NCBI GenBank assembly: GCA_022793095.1
Contig: JAAWCD010000048.1
Location: 1-33,149 of the forward strand
Reading direction: 5' to 3'
DNA from: Oscillospiraceae bacterium
Lineage (GTDB): Bacteria > Bacillota > Clostridia > Oscillospirales > Oscillospiraceae
Length of the DNA: 33,149 nucleotides
Shown here: positions 1 to 7,241 of the stretch, piece after piece
Numbering within the stretch: the first letter of the stretch is position 1
How the letters are laid out: each line of letters opens with the position of its first letter
Program-made: the position numbers and the translations under genes
The notes under the pieces: generated by a model
What the model saw: only the letters and a program-made list of their open reading frames with translations
What the model was told of the DNA's origin: nothing
Databases searched by the model: none

Positions 1-2
1 CG

Positions 3-512
3 CTGCCGGACAAGATCGCCCGCGTACTGGAGGACAAGGGCCGTATCCAGTGGTTCGCCGCCAAGTTTGCCAATGCCCGGGACATCTTCTTCCTGGGCCG
101 GGGGATGGATTATGCCACCAGCCTGGAGGGCAGCCTGAAAATGAAGGAGATCAGCTATATCCACAGCGAGGCTTACGCCGCGGGGGAGCTAAAGCATGGC
201 ACCATCAGCCTGGTGGAGGACAACACCCTGGTGATCGGCGTGCTCACCCAAGGCGATCTGTATGAGAAAACCATCAGCAACATGGCCGAGTGTAAGGCCC
301 GGGGGGCGTACCTTATGGGATTGACCTGTTATGGGTACTACAGCATAGAGGACACGGCGGACTTCACCGTCTACATCCCGAAAACGGCCCCATGCTTCAC
401 CGGACTGCTGGCGATAGTCCCCCTCCAGCTGCTGGGCTACTACACCAGCGTGGCCCGGGGGCTGGACGTGGATAAACCCAGGAATCTGGCGAAAAGCGTC
501 ACGGTAGAGTAG
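3..512 (+). CDS. glmS: Glutamine--fructose-6-phosphate aminotransferase (isomerizing), 3' end only
   Basis: This is the C-terminal isomerase part of GlmS, which makes glucosamine-6-phosphate from fructose-6-phosphate and glutamine, the first step toward UDP-GlcNAc and peptidoglycan. The gene enters from outside the window, so only about 169 codons are visible. The reading frame is open from base 3. The visible part is the second SIS sugar-isomerase domain: GRGMDYATSLEGSLKMKEI, then HSEAYAAGELKHG, which carries family-conserved sugar-phosphate contacts, and the typical tail ending in DKPRNLAKSVTVE. The N-terminal glutaminase domain is off the left edge. A strong bidirectional terminator lies about 160 bases downstream. 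The tail is typical of GlmS and I am confident in the call. Confidence 0.96.
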   Translation: MPDKIARVLEDKGRIQWFAAKFANARDIFFLGRGMDYATSLEGSLKMKEISYIHSEAYAAGELKHGTISLVEDNTLVIGVLTQGDLYEKTISNMAECKARGAYLMGLTCYGYYSIEDTADFTVYIPKTAPCFTGLLAIVPLQLLGYYTSVARGLDVDKPRNLAKSVTVE

Positions 513-784
513 AGGCCGGTGGAGAGCGGCCATAACGGCTTTGGCTGAAACCCCATGATTTTAAAGCCGTTCAACCGGCTCAAAATCAGCGGCTCCTCAA
601 TGCAACGGATTTTTTCTTGTTTTGTGGATGCCTCATTGTTTGCAAATAAGCTGCCTCAGCCCCGGAAAAACAGAAGCGTCAGAAGAACGCACGTTCTTCT
701 GACGCTTCTGTTTTCATCTGTCCCTGCCTTGCTGCCCCGGTTCCCTTGTATCCCTGTGGGGCGCAGCCGGGGCTTTGCTTGAAA
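513..784. other. Intergenic region between convergent glmS and WYL/zinc-ribbon gene
   Basis: About 270 bases without a credible gene. Apart from the terminator at 665-716 I see no conserved RNA or protein signal. The short open frames here lack ribosome-binding sites and family resemblance. Confidence 0.5.
665..716. terminator. Bidirectional intrinsic terminator
   Basis: A perfect 19-bp inverted repeat (671-689 and 692-710, 2-nt spacer) is preceded by AAAAA and followed by TTTT. It can therefore terminate glmS from the left and the minus-strand WYL/zinc-ribbon transcript from the right. The arm sequence begins CAGAAGCGTCAGAAGAACG. Confidence 0.9.
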
Positions 785-1054
785 TCACTTCTTCCAGCGC
801 ATCAGCATGGGGAAGAACTGGTGCATCTGCTCTCTGGCCTGTTCCCCGGTCATGCCGGGATTGCCCTGCACCATCATCGGCGTACAGAAGTCAATCATCT
901 GTTCCATGGTCATGTCTCCGGTAAAGGCGCCGTTCTGATAGCAGTACTTGCAGTAATGGGGGCTCAGGCTTCCGTCCTGCTCGGTGCCGCATGTGTCCTC
1001 GCCGGTCAGGGGCATGCCGCAGGATTGGCAAAAGGTCATGTTTTTGAAGTCCAT
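785..1054 (-). CDS. Internal start for a stand-alone zinc-ribbon protein (89 aa)
   Basis: Within the WYL frame an ATG at 1054 is preceded by a textbook AAGGAGGG, 8 bases away. It would give an 89-aa protein resembling the putative zinc-ribbon family, with CxxC...CxxC (FCQSCGMPL, HYCKYCYQ) followed by a helical segment with FCTPMMVQGNPGMT. In related bacteria such proteins are, to my knowledge, found as separate genes next to WYL regulators. Here it may be made both alone and as the C-terminal part of the fused regulator. Function unknown; metal binding is inferred from the cysteines. Confidence 0.65.
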   Translation of the reverse strand: MDFKNMTFCQSCGMPLTGEDTCGTEQDGSLSPHYCKYCYQNGAFTGDMTMEQMIDFCTPMMVQGNPGMTGEQAREQMHQFFPMLMRWKK

Positions 1055-2023
1055 GGTGGGACCCTCCTTTGGTTGAGATGCTCCCATGATACCACAGCAA
1101 ACCTGACATCCTGCGTCAGGTTCTGAATGAGCCTGCCAGATTTTTTTGGCCAGCAGGGCCAGCCGCCCTTTCAGCGCCGCTGGCTCCAGCACCTCCACCG
1201 CCGTGCCGAAGGACAGCAGGTAGCCGTACAGCCATTGGTCTTCCGGGAAGAGCACGGAAACGGTCAGAGCCCCATCCGCTTCCCGCTGGACGCAGCCCTC
1301 GTCAAACTCGTCATAGACCCGGTAGGCCATCCAGGGGGCGAAGCGGAGGCGGACCGGCACGCAGAAGGCCTCCGAAAACGAGGCGCCCTCAATGGGAGGA
1401 GGGTCCAGCGCCCGGTCAAAATGTTCCCCCGTGTCCGAAAGGGAGAGCATCCGGCTGACCTTGAAGGTGCGGTAATCCGCCCGGCTGAGGCACCAGCCCT
1501 GCAAATACCAGGACTGCCCCTTGAACACCAGACGGGCGGGGAGAACTCTCCTTCGGGTGAGCTGCCCGCAGGAGCCGGCGTAAGCGCACTCCATCACCCG
1601 CCGGTCCAGAATGGCATTCCGCAGCAGATCGAATTTCTGCCGGTCCGGCCCGGCCTGCCCCCAGCGGGACAGGTCCACCTGGAGCCAATCCGGCTCGGAC
1701 CGGCGGAACAGGGCGGAGAGCTTGGTCAGGGTCTCCTCCGCCTGGGACCGGGCAGGGCCCGGCAGGCTTTGCAGGGCGGTGAGCAGCTGCCGCTGCTCCT
1801 CCTCGGAGAAGGCGGCCCGGTCCAGCACGTAGTGGTCCATCAGCGCGATGCCGCCGCCCCGGCCCTGGGTGGCGAACACCGGGACCCCGGCGGAGGAGAG
1901 GGCGTCAATGTCCCGGTAGATGGTGCGGACCGACACCCCGAACCGCTCGGCCAGCCCGGCGGCTGTGACCTGCTTCCGCTCCAGCAGCAGGTAGAGTATC
2001 TCAAACAGGCGGTTTGACGGCAT
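785..2023 (-). CDS. HTH/WYL-domain transcriptional regulator reading through in frame into a zinc-ribbon domain
   Basis: The frame encodes about 412 aa. Residues ~1-60 are a winged helix-turn-helix (RLFEILYLLLERK, then VSVRTIYRDIDALSSAGVP), typical of YafY/DeoR-like WYL regulators. Residues ~130-290 form the WYL ligand-binding domain. The last 89 residues are a separate zinc-ribbon domain with FCQSCGMPL and YCKYCYQNG cysteine pairs. I chose the ATG at 2023 because GGAGGGAG lies 5-12 bases upstream; a more upstream ATG at 2047 falls inside a terminator. The linker between the modules is translated from what looks like intergenic DNA, holding a palindromic operator and a ribosome-binding site (see the separate entries). 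The ancestral arrangement was probably two genes. WYL proteins usually sense a small ligand; none can be named here. Confidence 0.85.
   Translation of the reverse strand: MPSNRLFEILYLLLERKQVTAAGLAERFGVSVRTIYRDIDALSSAGVPVFATQGRGGGIALMDHYVLDRAAFSEEEQRQLLTALQSLPGPARSQAEETLTKLSALFRRSEPDWLQVDLSRWGQAGPDRQKFDLLRNAILDRRVMECAYAGSCGQLTRRRVLPARLVFKGQSWYLQGWCLSRADYRTFKVSRMLSLSDTGEHFDRALDPPPIEGASFSEAFCVPVRLRFAPWMAYRVYDEFDEGCVQREADGALTVSVLFPEDQWLYGYLLSFGTAVEVLEPAALKGRLALLAKKIWQAHSEPDAGCQVCCGIMGASQPKEGPTMDFKNMTFCQSCGMPLTGEDTCGTEQDGSLSPHYCKYCYQNGAFTGDMTMEQMIDFCTPMMVQGNPGMTGEQAREQMHQFFPMLMRWKK
1100..1122. promoter_or_regulatory. Operator-like palindrome upstream of zinc-ribbon start
   Basis: A 23-bp perfect inverted repeat with 8-bp arms AACCTGAC / GTCAGGTT and a 7-nt spacer lies 46 bases upstream of the internal ATG at 1054. 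Minus-strand TATCAT follows about 10 bases later and could be a -10 box. Placement and symmetry fit a binding site for the dimeric HTH/WYL protein, controlling the zinc-ribbon gene. The site is also inside the translated WYL frame. Binding is inferred, not shown. Confidence 0.6.
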
Positions 2024-2038
2024 GCGCTCTCCCTCCTC

Positions 2039-2076
2039 AAAAAACACCGCCTCATCCCGAGGGACAAGGCGGTGTT
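2039..2076 (-). terminator. Intrinsic terminator after ireB, abutting the WYL ribosome-binding site
   Basis: On the minus strand, arms AACACCGCCT (complement of 2067-2076) and AGGCGGTGTT (complement of 2043-2052) form a 10-bp stem followed by a run of Ts (complement of 2039-2044). The WYL gene's GAGGAGGGAG ribosome-binding site starts directly after the T run. Confidence 0.85.
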
Positions 2077-2088
2077 CGGAAACCCAAG

Positions 2089-2334
2089 TCAGTCCTTCAA
2101 GTAGGAGCGGACCAGCTCCTGAAGCAGCTCATCCCGGTCCAGCTGCCGGATGAGCGTGCGCGCGTTGTTGTAGTTGGTGATATAAGTCGGGTCTTCTGAC
2201 AGGATATAGCCCACAATCTGATTGATTGGATTGTAACCCTTCTGCTGGAGGGAATCGTAGACCGAACTCAGGATCTCCTTGGTCTCCCACTCTTTGTCGC
2301 GGCTCAAGTCAAACCTGCGCGTATAATCGTCCAT
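2089..2334 (-). CDS. ireB: IreB family regulatory phosphoprotein
   Basis: An 81-aa cytosolic protein of the IreB/YrzL (UPF0297) family. In Enterococcus, IreB is phosphorylated by the Ser/Thr kinase IreK and affects cephalosporin resistance; that role is known for the family, not shown here. The signature is visible almost end to end: [19 protein letters not shown], then [20 protein letters not shown] and [16 protein letters not shown]. The ATG at 2334 was chosen because homologues begin at MDDYTRRF and a GGGGGTG lies 10 bases upstream; a further ATG at 2358 has no support. A promoter lies upstream and a terminator follows. Its usual neighbours (alaS, a RuvX-type gene) are not in the window. 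Confidence 0.93.
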   Translation of the reverse strand: MDDYTRRFDLSRDKEWETKEILSSVYDSLQQKGYNPINQIVGYILSEDPTYITNYNNARTLIRQLDRDELLQELVRSYLKD

Positions 2335-2372
2335 ATTGGATGCACCCCCAGTAATCATTAGGAATTGAGTCT

Positions 2373-2400
2373 AGTTTACTCCATTTGCCCAATTCTGTAA
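2373..2400 (-). promoter_or_regulatory. Candidate sigma-A promoter for ireB
   Basis: Minus-strand TTACAG (complement of 2395-2400), a 16-bp spacer and TAAACT (complement of 2373-2378), about 40 bases upstream of the ireB start. Moderate match only. Confidence 0.45.
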
Positions 2401-2524
2401 AGGGCTTGGCCGTAAAATTTACAAAAACTTTAGCTGCTTTGTTCGATGGTCCAAGTCCGGCGGCGGAAGAATCCGGAAAAGAAGCCGTTTTTCCGCCACA
2501 AAAGTCCACAAACTGGATAACCCC

Positions 2525-3727
2525 TCAGCCCAAACTTCGGTCCTTCAGCCAGCTGGGCAGGGAGCGGGCCTTGATGCCGGAGACCAGGCCCATGGCGATA
2601 AACATGGTGAGGATGGAGGAGCCGCCATAGCTGAAGAAGGGAAGGGTGATGCCCACCACCGGGGCCACGAAGAGGCACATGCCCACGTTGAGCAGGGTCT
2701 GGGACATGAGCATCCCCGCCACGCCGTAGGCCACGAAGGCGGAGAACTTGGAGGGCGCGTTCATGCCGGTGAAGAGGCAGCGGAGGATAATCGCGCCCAG
2801 CAGCAGCAGAATCAGCATGCAGCCGATCAGCCCCAGCTCCTCGCCGCAGGAGGAGAAGATGAAATCGGTGTACCGGGCGGGCAGGGAGCTGCTGGATTGG
2901 CTTTGGGTCTGGATGCCCTGCATGTAGCCCTGACCGGTGAGCCCGCCGGAGCCCAGGGCCATCATGGCCCGGGTCTGGTGCCAGCCCGCGCCTCGGGGAT
3001 CCATATTGTGGTCAAAGAGGATTAAAATCCGTTTGATTCGGTAATTATCAATAAATCTGGCCCACAGGGTGGTCTTGGACAGGAGGAACAGCCCGCCGCC
3101 CAAAGCGCCCCCCAGGGCGGTGAAGCCGCCCAGGAACCACCACTTGCTGACGCCCGCGGCCCAGATCATGACCAGGAAGATGCCGGCGTAGATGCAGGCC
3201 ATGCCCGCGTCGTGGGAGATGACCACCACCAGCCCGGCGAAGAAGAGGAAGTTGACGCCCATGTGGAGGATGGAGGGGACGGAGCTGATGCTCCTCTGAT
3301 TCCGCCGCAGCCAGACCAGATGCTTGGCCAGCAGCAGGATGAAGGCCAGCTTGACATACTCGGCTGGCTGGATGCTGAAGGGGATGCCGGGGATGTTGAT
3401 CCAGTTGAGGTTGCCGGTTTTCACGGCGGTAACATGGTCGGCCAGGGGGGTCCGCAGCAGCAGGAGGAAGCCAACCGACCCCGCCAGCAGCCATTGCCAG
3501 CGCTCCATGATGATATCCAGGTCGATGTAACTGAAAATGACATAGCAGACCAGCCCCAGCGCCAGGGCAATCAGCTGCTTTTTGGCAGAATTGTCCAGAC
3601 GGATGTCGTACCGGGTGGCCGAATAGATCAATATTGTGCCGTAAAGGGTGGCCGCCACGCACAGGGCCAGCAGAACCAGGTCGGCTTTATGGAGAAAATC
3701 GTCAATGGCGTCGCGGAGAAATGACAT
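2525..3727 (-). CDS. rodA: SEDS-family peptidoglycan glycosyltransferase (RodA/FtsW type)
   Basis: A 400-aa polytopic membrane protein of the SEDS family, which polymerises lipid II into glycan strands with a partner class B PBP. Visible signatures: an N-terminal hydrophobic segment LVLLALCVAATLYGTILIYS, the conserved IPFSIQPAEYVKLAFILLLA, ALGSGGLTGQGYMQG, YTDFIFSSCGEELGLIG, and a final VAPVVGITLPFFSYGGSS. About ten membrane helices are apparent. The loop text and the GSGGLTGQG motif favour RodA over FtsW or SpoVE, but the three are hard to separate by eye. The ATG at 3727 has GAGGTG 5 bases upstream. Transcription probably starts at the minus-strand promoter at 3761-3789, divergent from tsaE. 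Confidence 0.9.
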   Translation of the reverse strand: MSFLRDAIDDFLHKADLVLLALCVAATLYGTILIYSATRYDIRLDNSAKKQLIALALGLVCYVIFSYIDLDIIMERWQWLLAGSVGFLLLLRTPLADHVTAVKTGNLNWINIPGIPFSIQPAEYVKLAFILLLAKHLVWLRRNQRSISSVPSILHMGVNFLFFAGLVVVISHDAGMACIYAGIFLVMIWAAGVSKWWFLGGFTALGGALGGGLFLLSKTTLWARFIDNYRIKRILILFDHNMDPRGAGWHQTRAMMALGSGGLTGQGYMQGIQTQSQSSSSLPARYTDFIFSSCGEELGLIGCMLILLLLGAIILRCLFTGMNAPSKFSAFVAYGVAGMLMSQTLLNVGMCLFVAPVVGITLPFFSYGGSSILTMFIAMGLVSGIKARSLPSWLKDRSLG

Positions 3728-3760
3728 GAGGCACCTCGCTCAGCGGAATCTGTTTTTTCT

Positions 3761-3789
3761 AGTGTATCACCAAACCGAACGGGTGTAAA
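3761..3789 (-). promoter_or_regulatory. Promoter for rodA-like gene
   Basis: Minus strand TTTACA (complement of 3784-3789), 17-bp spacer, TACACT (complement of 3761-3766). It is back to back with the tsaE promoter; the two lie within 65 bp. Confidence 0.7.
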
Positions 3790-3795
3790 CATTTT

Positions 3796-3824
3796 TTGCG
3801 TCATTGTAATAAATGTGTTATAAT
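3796..3824 (+). promoter_or_regulatory. Sigma-A promoter of the tsaE operon
   Basis: TTGCGT (3796-3801), 17-bp spacer, TATAAT (3819-3824). The predicted transcript starts near 3831, about 50 bases ahead of tsaE. Confidence 0.8.
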
Positions 3825-3883
3825 TGAAAAAACGATACGGCGGCGGAGCGAGCGATGCGTCCGAAATTTAGGAGATGACTTCC

Positions 3884-4306
3884 ATGACACACACCACCAA
3901 CTCAACGGAAGAGACAGAGGCCCTGGGCCGGAGCCTGGCGGACGCCCTCCGGCCGGGGGATGTCATCGCCTTCACCGGCGACCTGGGGGCGGGAAAGACC
4001 GCCTTCACACGGGGCCTGGCCTTGGGCCTGGGCATCCGGACCCGGGTCACATCCCCCACCTTCACCATCGTCAACGAGTACGAGGGGGGACGGCTGCCCC
4101 TGTTTCACTTCGACATGTACCGCCTGGGCTCGTCCGAGGAGCTGTTCGACATCGGCTGGGAGGACTACCTCAGCCGGGGCGGCGTCTGCGCCGTGGAATG
4201 GAGCGAAATCGTGGACGGCGCCCTGGAGGGCGCGCCCATCCGGGTGGATATCCGCCGGGGGGCTCACGACAACCAGCGGCTGATTACCATCGAGGGGACC
4301 AAATGA
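3884..4306 (+). CDS. tsaE: tRNA threonylcarbamoyladenosine biosynthesis ATPase TsaE
   Basis: A 140-aa ATPase of the TsaBDE complex that adds threonylcarbamoyl to A37 of ANN-decoding tRNAs. It shows Walker A GDLGAGKT (residues ~32-39), the family TSPTFTIVNEYEGG, the FHFDMYRL segment and the Walker B-like VEWSEIV near the end. Start choice: an in-frame ATG at 3875 touches the AGGAG, whereas the ATG at 3884 sits 9 bases after it, so 3884 is preferred. TsaB, RimI and TsaD, often adjacent, are absent. The stop overlaps the start of the sensor kinase (ATGA), indicating co-translation. Confidence 0.94.
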   Translation: MTHTTNSTEETEALGRSLADALRPGDVIAFTGDLGAGKTAFTRGLALGLGIRTRVTSPTFTIVNEYEGGRLPLFHFDMYRLGSSEELFDIGWEDYLSRGGVCAVEWSEIVDGALEGAPIRVDIRRGAHDNQRLITIEGTK

Positions 4307-5751
4307 GAAAACAGTCCAGACTGGAAAAAGTGCCCTTTCCCCAGAGCATGCAGTTTAAATTCGTCATGTCCTACTTCGCCATTATCGCGGCGGTTCTGGT
4401 GCTCCTCAACACCTACCCGCTGATTGCCTCTCAGGACATGGTGTTCAAATCCAAATCCGACTCCCTCCAGCGGCAGGCCGCTTCCATGGCCGTCTCCCTG
4501 GGGGCGCTGGAGAGCCTGACGGCGGAGGGGGTGTCCCAGGTCATGGAGGTGCTGGACGACGGCAGCCTGACCCGCGTCATCGTCACGGACGCCTCGGGCC
4601 TCATCCTCTACGACACCTCCAAGGAGGCGGACAACCGGGGCCGCTACGCCCTGCTTCAGGAGATCGTCCTGGCCCTGAACGGGCCCAGCGGCAACGACGT
4701 GGCCCGGACGGACTACAAGGAAAACGCCTTCCGCAGCCGGGCCGCCATTCCCATTCTCTACCGGGGCATGCTGCTGGGGGCCGTCTACCTCTACGAGTAC
4801 GACAGCCAGCAGGCGGCCATCCTTCAGGATTTGCAAAGCACCTTGCGGAACCTGTCCGCCATCATCGGAGTGCTGGCCTGCCTCATCAGCATGCTCTTTT
4901 CCCGGACCCTGGCCCGGCGCATCGGCCAGCTCCTTTCGGGCATCCGGAGCGTCCGGGAAGGGGAGTACACCTACCGGGTGGAGCTGGCCGGCCGTGATGA
5001 GATCTCCGCCCTGGCCGGGGAGTTCAACCGGCTGACCGAGCGGCTTCAGACCACGGACGAGGTACGCAGGCGCTTTGTCTCCGACGCCTCCCACGAGCTG
5101 AAGACGCCCCTGGCCTCCATCCGGCTGCTCACCGACTCCATTTTGCAGAGCGAGCACATGGACGGGGAGACCAGCCGGGAATTCGTCTCCGACATTGGAG
5201 AGGAGGCGGACCGGCTCAGCCGGATTACGGAAAAGCTGCTGGCCCTGACCCGGCTGGACAACGGCGTGGACAAGCCGGCGGAGCGGGTGGACCTGTCCAA
5301 AACCGTGGAGAACGTACTTCACATGCTGTCCATGCTGGCCAGAGAGAAGGAAATCCGGCTGTCCGCCAACCTGGACAAGGGCGGGACTGTGCTGGCCAAC
5401 GGGGACGACCTCTACCAGATTGTGTTCAACCTGGTGGAGAACGGCATCAAGTACAACCAGCCCGGCGGACAGGTTCGGGTGCAGGTCCGGAAGCGCCCGG
5501 ACTGGGTGGTCCTCCGGGTGGAGGACGACGGCATCGGCATCGGGAAGGAGGACCTGAAAAAGGTGTTTGACCGGTTTTACCGGGTGGACAAGGCCCGTTC
5601 CCGGGAGGCCGGGGGCACGGGGCTGGGCCTGTCCATCGTCAAGGACACGGCGCGGCGGCACGGCGGCGTCATCACCGCCGGGTCCGAGCTGGGAGAGGGC
5701 ACCTGGTTCCAGGTGAAGTTTCCCGCCGCGGGAGAGGAGGGGGAGAAGTGA
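4303..5751 (+). CDS. Membrane sensor histidine kinase (HAMP-HisKA-HATPase)
   Basis: A 482-aa sensor kinase. TM1 is ~19-42, an extracytoplasmic sensor region ~43-180 has a PAS/Cache-like VIVTDASGLILYDTS, TM2 is ~183-200 and HAMP ~200-252. The phosphoacceptor is His264 in SDASHELKTPLASIR. The ATP-binding domain has the N box NLVENGIKYN (~376-385), G1 DDGIGIG (~408), the F box FDRFYR, and G2 GTGLGLS (~438). All catalytic motifs look intact. The ATG overlaps the tsaE stop; a weak AGGGG lies just upstream. It overlaps the next gene by 4 bases. No response regulator lies anywhere in the window, so its partner must be elsewhere. The overall architecture resembles PhoR/WalK-type kinases, but the signal is unknown. 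Confidence 0.93.
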   Translation: MRKQSRLEKVPFPQSMQFKFVMSYFAIIAAVLVLLNTYPLIASQDMVFKSKSDSLQRQAASMAVSLGALESLTAEGVSQVMEVLDDGSLTRVIVTDASGLILYDTSKEADNRGRYALLQEIVLALNGPSGNDVARTDYKENAFRSRAAIPILYRGMLLGAVYLYEYDSQQAAILQDLQSTLRNLSAIIGVLACLISMLFSRTLARRIGQLLSGIRSVREGEYTYRVELAGRDEISALAGEFNRLTERLQTTDEVRRRFVSDASHELKTPLASIRLLTDSILQSEHMDGETSREFVSDIGEEADRLSRITEKLLALTRLDNGVDKPAERVDLSKTVENVLHMLSMLAREKEIRLSANLDKGGTVLANGDDLYQIVFNLVENGIKYNQPGGQVRVQVRKRPDWVVLRVEDDGIGIGKEDLKKVFDRFYRVDKARSREAGGTGLGLSIVKDTARRHGGVITAGSELGEGTWFQVKFPAAGEEGEK

Positions 5752-6617
5752 GACGCTGGCTCTTCATGTCCGCCCTGCTTCTGGTGCTGTCCGCCTGCGG
5801 AAGCTCCAGGACAGAGGACTGTGTCATCTACTACCGCGGGGCGGAGGAGGCGGGCGGAGCCCTGTCCGGCGCGGCCTGCGCGCTGCCGCCGGACCAGTCT
5901 TCCATTCTCCCGGCCCTGGAGCTGCTGCTGGCCGCGCCGGAAGACCTGACCCTCCGGTCCCCCTTCCCGGCGGGCACCAAGCTCAACGGCTGGACTCTGG
6001 AGGGCGGGCGGCTGACCGTGGACTTCTCCGAGCAGTACGGCAAGCTGTACGGCATTGACCTGACGCTGGCGGACTACTGTGTGGCCCTGACGCTGACCCA
6101 GCTGGAGGGGGTGGAAGAGGTGGCCATCACCGTGGCCGGTGGGGAGGTGCCCGGCCGGAGCCGTCAGGTCTTCCGGGCCGGGGACGTGGTGCTGGAGGGA
6201 GACGAGCCCCAGATGCTGGTGCTGGACGTTCAGCTCTCCTTCCCCCTGGAGGACGGGAGCGGCCTGGGCACGGAGTACCGGGAAATCCGGGTAGGGGAGG
6301 GGGAGACCCCTGCGGGGGCGGTGCTTCAGGCCCTGCGGGACGGCCCCACCTCCAAGCCCATGGCGGCCTTCCTTCCGGCGGGGCTGGGGGAGGTCAAGGC
6401 CGCGGTGGCGGAGGGGCTGTGTACCCTGGAGCTGGATGAGAGCTGGCGCCAGGCGCTGCCCCAGGAGCCGGAGGACCGGGCGCTGGTGGTGTACGCCCTG
6501 GTCAACTCTTTGGCGGAGCTGCCCGCGGTGGACCGGGTGCTGATTTTGTCAGAGGGAGAACCGGTCTGGGGGAGCGGCCCCCTGGAGCCGGATTACCAGC
6601 TGAGTCTCACGTCTTAA
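5748..6617 (+). CDS. GerMN-domain lipoprotein
   Basis: A 289-aa exported lipoprotein. A short positive N-terminus (MRRW), a hydrophobic stretch and a lipobox LSAC with Cys17 predict lipid anchoring on the outer face of the membrane. Two GerMN repeats are visible: residues ~45-140 (LPALELLLAAPEDLTL... TVDFSEQY) and ~165-275 (VLQALRDGPTSKPM... LTLELDESW-like, then VVYALVNSLAELPAVDRV). GerM in Bacillus is needed for sporulation and germination, while GerMN also occurs in LpqB-like proteins tied to kinases such as MtrB. The GTG start overlaps the kinase stop (GTGA) and follows GGAGGGGGA, so it is translationally coupled to the kinase and may modulate it. That link is inference. Confidence 0.88.
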   Translation: MRRWLFMSALLLVLSACGSSRTEDCVIYYRGAEEAGGALSGAACALPPDQSSILPALELLLAAPEDLTLRSPFPAGTKLNGWTLEGGRLTVDFSEQYGKLYGIDLTLADYCVALTLTQLEGVEEVAITVAGGEVPGRSRQVFRAGDVVLEGDEPQMLVLDVQLSFPLEDGSGLGTEYREIRVGEGETPAGAVLQALRDGPTSKPMAAFLPAGLGEVKAAVAEGLCTLELDESWRQALPQEPEDRALVVYALVNSLAELPAVDRVLILSEGEPVWGSGPLEPDYQLSLTS

Positions 6618-6632
6618 AAGGAGGCGTTTTTG

Positions 6633-7082
6633 ATGCTGCAAGTGTGCGTTTTTCTGGTTGGGGCCTATTTGTGCGGGCTCTTCCTCAACGCCTCGCTGAT
6701 TTTAATGGTACTTATGACCTGGCCGGTGACGGCCATTCCCTACTGGTTCCGGCTGATTCTGGCCGTCGCGCCCCTGTACTTTCTGCTGGTGGGGCTGTTC
6801 CTGCGGAAGGACCGGAGGGACCTCACGCCCAGGCGGGCCCTGGCGGCGGCCGGGGTGCTGGGCGGCGTCCTGCTGGTTCCGGCGGCGGTCCTGGCGGCTG
6901 TGATGCCGGATTCCGTCCTGGGGTGGTTTCTGTTCCCCGTGTCAGGGGATATCGCCGCCGCCCTGGGACAGGTGGAGGTCTGGAGCCCCCTCTATTCGCT
7001 TTTGGGGGCGGCGGGCGCGCCCCTGCTCTTCTGGATTGGAACCCGGCTCGCCCCGATGTTTTACCCGGAGAAGAAAAAATGA
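6633..7082 (+). CDS. Small polytopic membrane protein, function unknown
   Basis: A 149-aa protein with about four or five hydrophobic segments (LQVCVFLVGAYLCGLFL, LILMVLMTWPVTAIPYW, LILAVAPLYFLLVGLFL, AAGVLGGVLLVPAAVLAAV, LFWIGTRLA) and a basic end PEKKK. I do not recognise a family. The start at the ATG 6633, not the TTG at 6630, is set by AGGAGG 8 bases upstream. It is the last gene of the tsaE-kinase-GerMN operon, 15 bases after GerMN. A new promoter follows. Confidence 0.75.
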   Translation: MLQVCVFLVGAYLCGLFLNASLILMVLMTWPVTAIPYWFRLILAVAPLYFLLVGLFLRKDRRDLTPRRALAAAGVLGGVLLVPAAVLAAVMPDSVLGWFLFPVSGDIAAALGQVEVWSPLYSLLGAAGAPLLFWIGTRLAPMFYPEKKK

Positions 7083-7094
7083 GGACTTCCGGGC

Positions 7095-7123
7095 TTTACA
7101 TTGTTCTGAAATCCGGATATAAT
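7095..7123 (+). promoter_or_regulatory. Sigma-A promoter of the Lrp-aminotransferase operon
   Basis: TTTACA (7095-7100), 17-bp spacer, TATAAT (7118-7123). The start would be near 7130, giving a leader of about 110 bases before the Lrp-family gene. Confidence 0.82.
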
Positions 7124-7157
7124 AGAGCATACTGCTTGGGCATTTGTCCCAGGGACT

Positions 7158-7185
7158 GCTCCCCCGCCCAGCCGGGCGGGGGAGC
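7158..7185 (+). promoter_or_regulatory. Very stable hairpin in the leader of the Lrp-family gene
   Basis: Perfect 12-bp arms GCTCCCCCGCCC / GGGCGGGGGAGC with a 4-nt loop, between promoter and ribosome-binding site. No T run follows (GTCAAATTC), so it is not a standard terminator. It may be an mRNA-stabilising structure or part of an attenuator. Function unknown. Confidence 0.6.
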
Positions 7186-7241
7186 GTCAAATTCTGATGA
7201 CGCCTTCTCCCGCAAGCGCGTCTCTTTAGGAGGAAACGAAG

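Noticed and set aside
3796-4302. Upstream extension of the sensor-kinase frame through tsaE
   Set aside because: The frame starts within the promoter's -35 box and crosses tsaE out of frame; the kinase start at 4303 overlapping the tsaE stop is typical.
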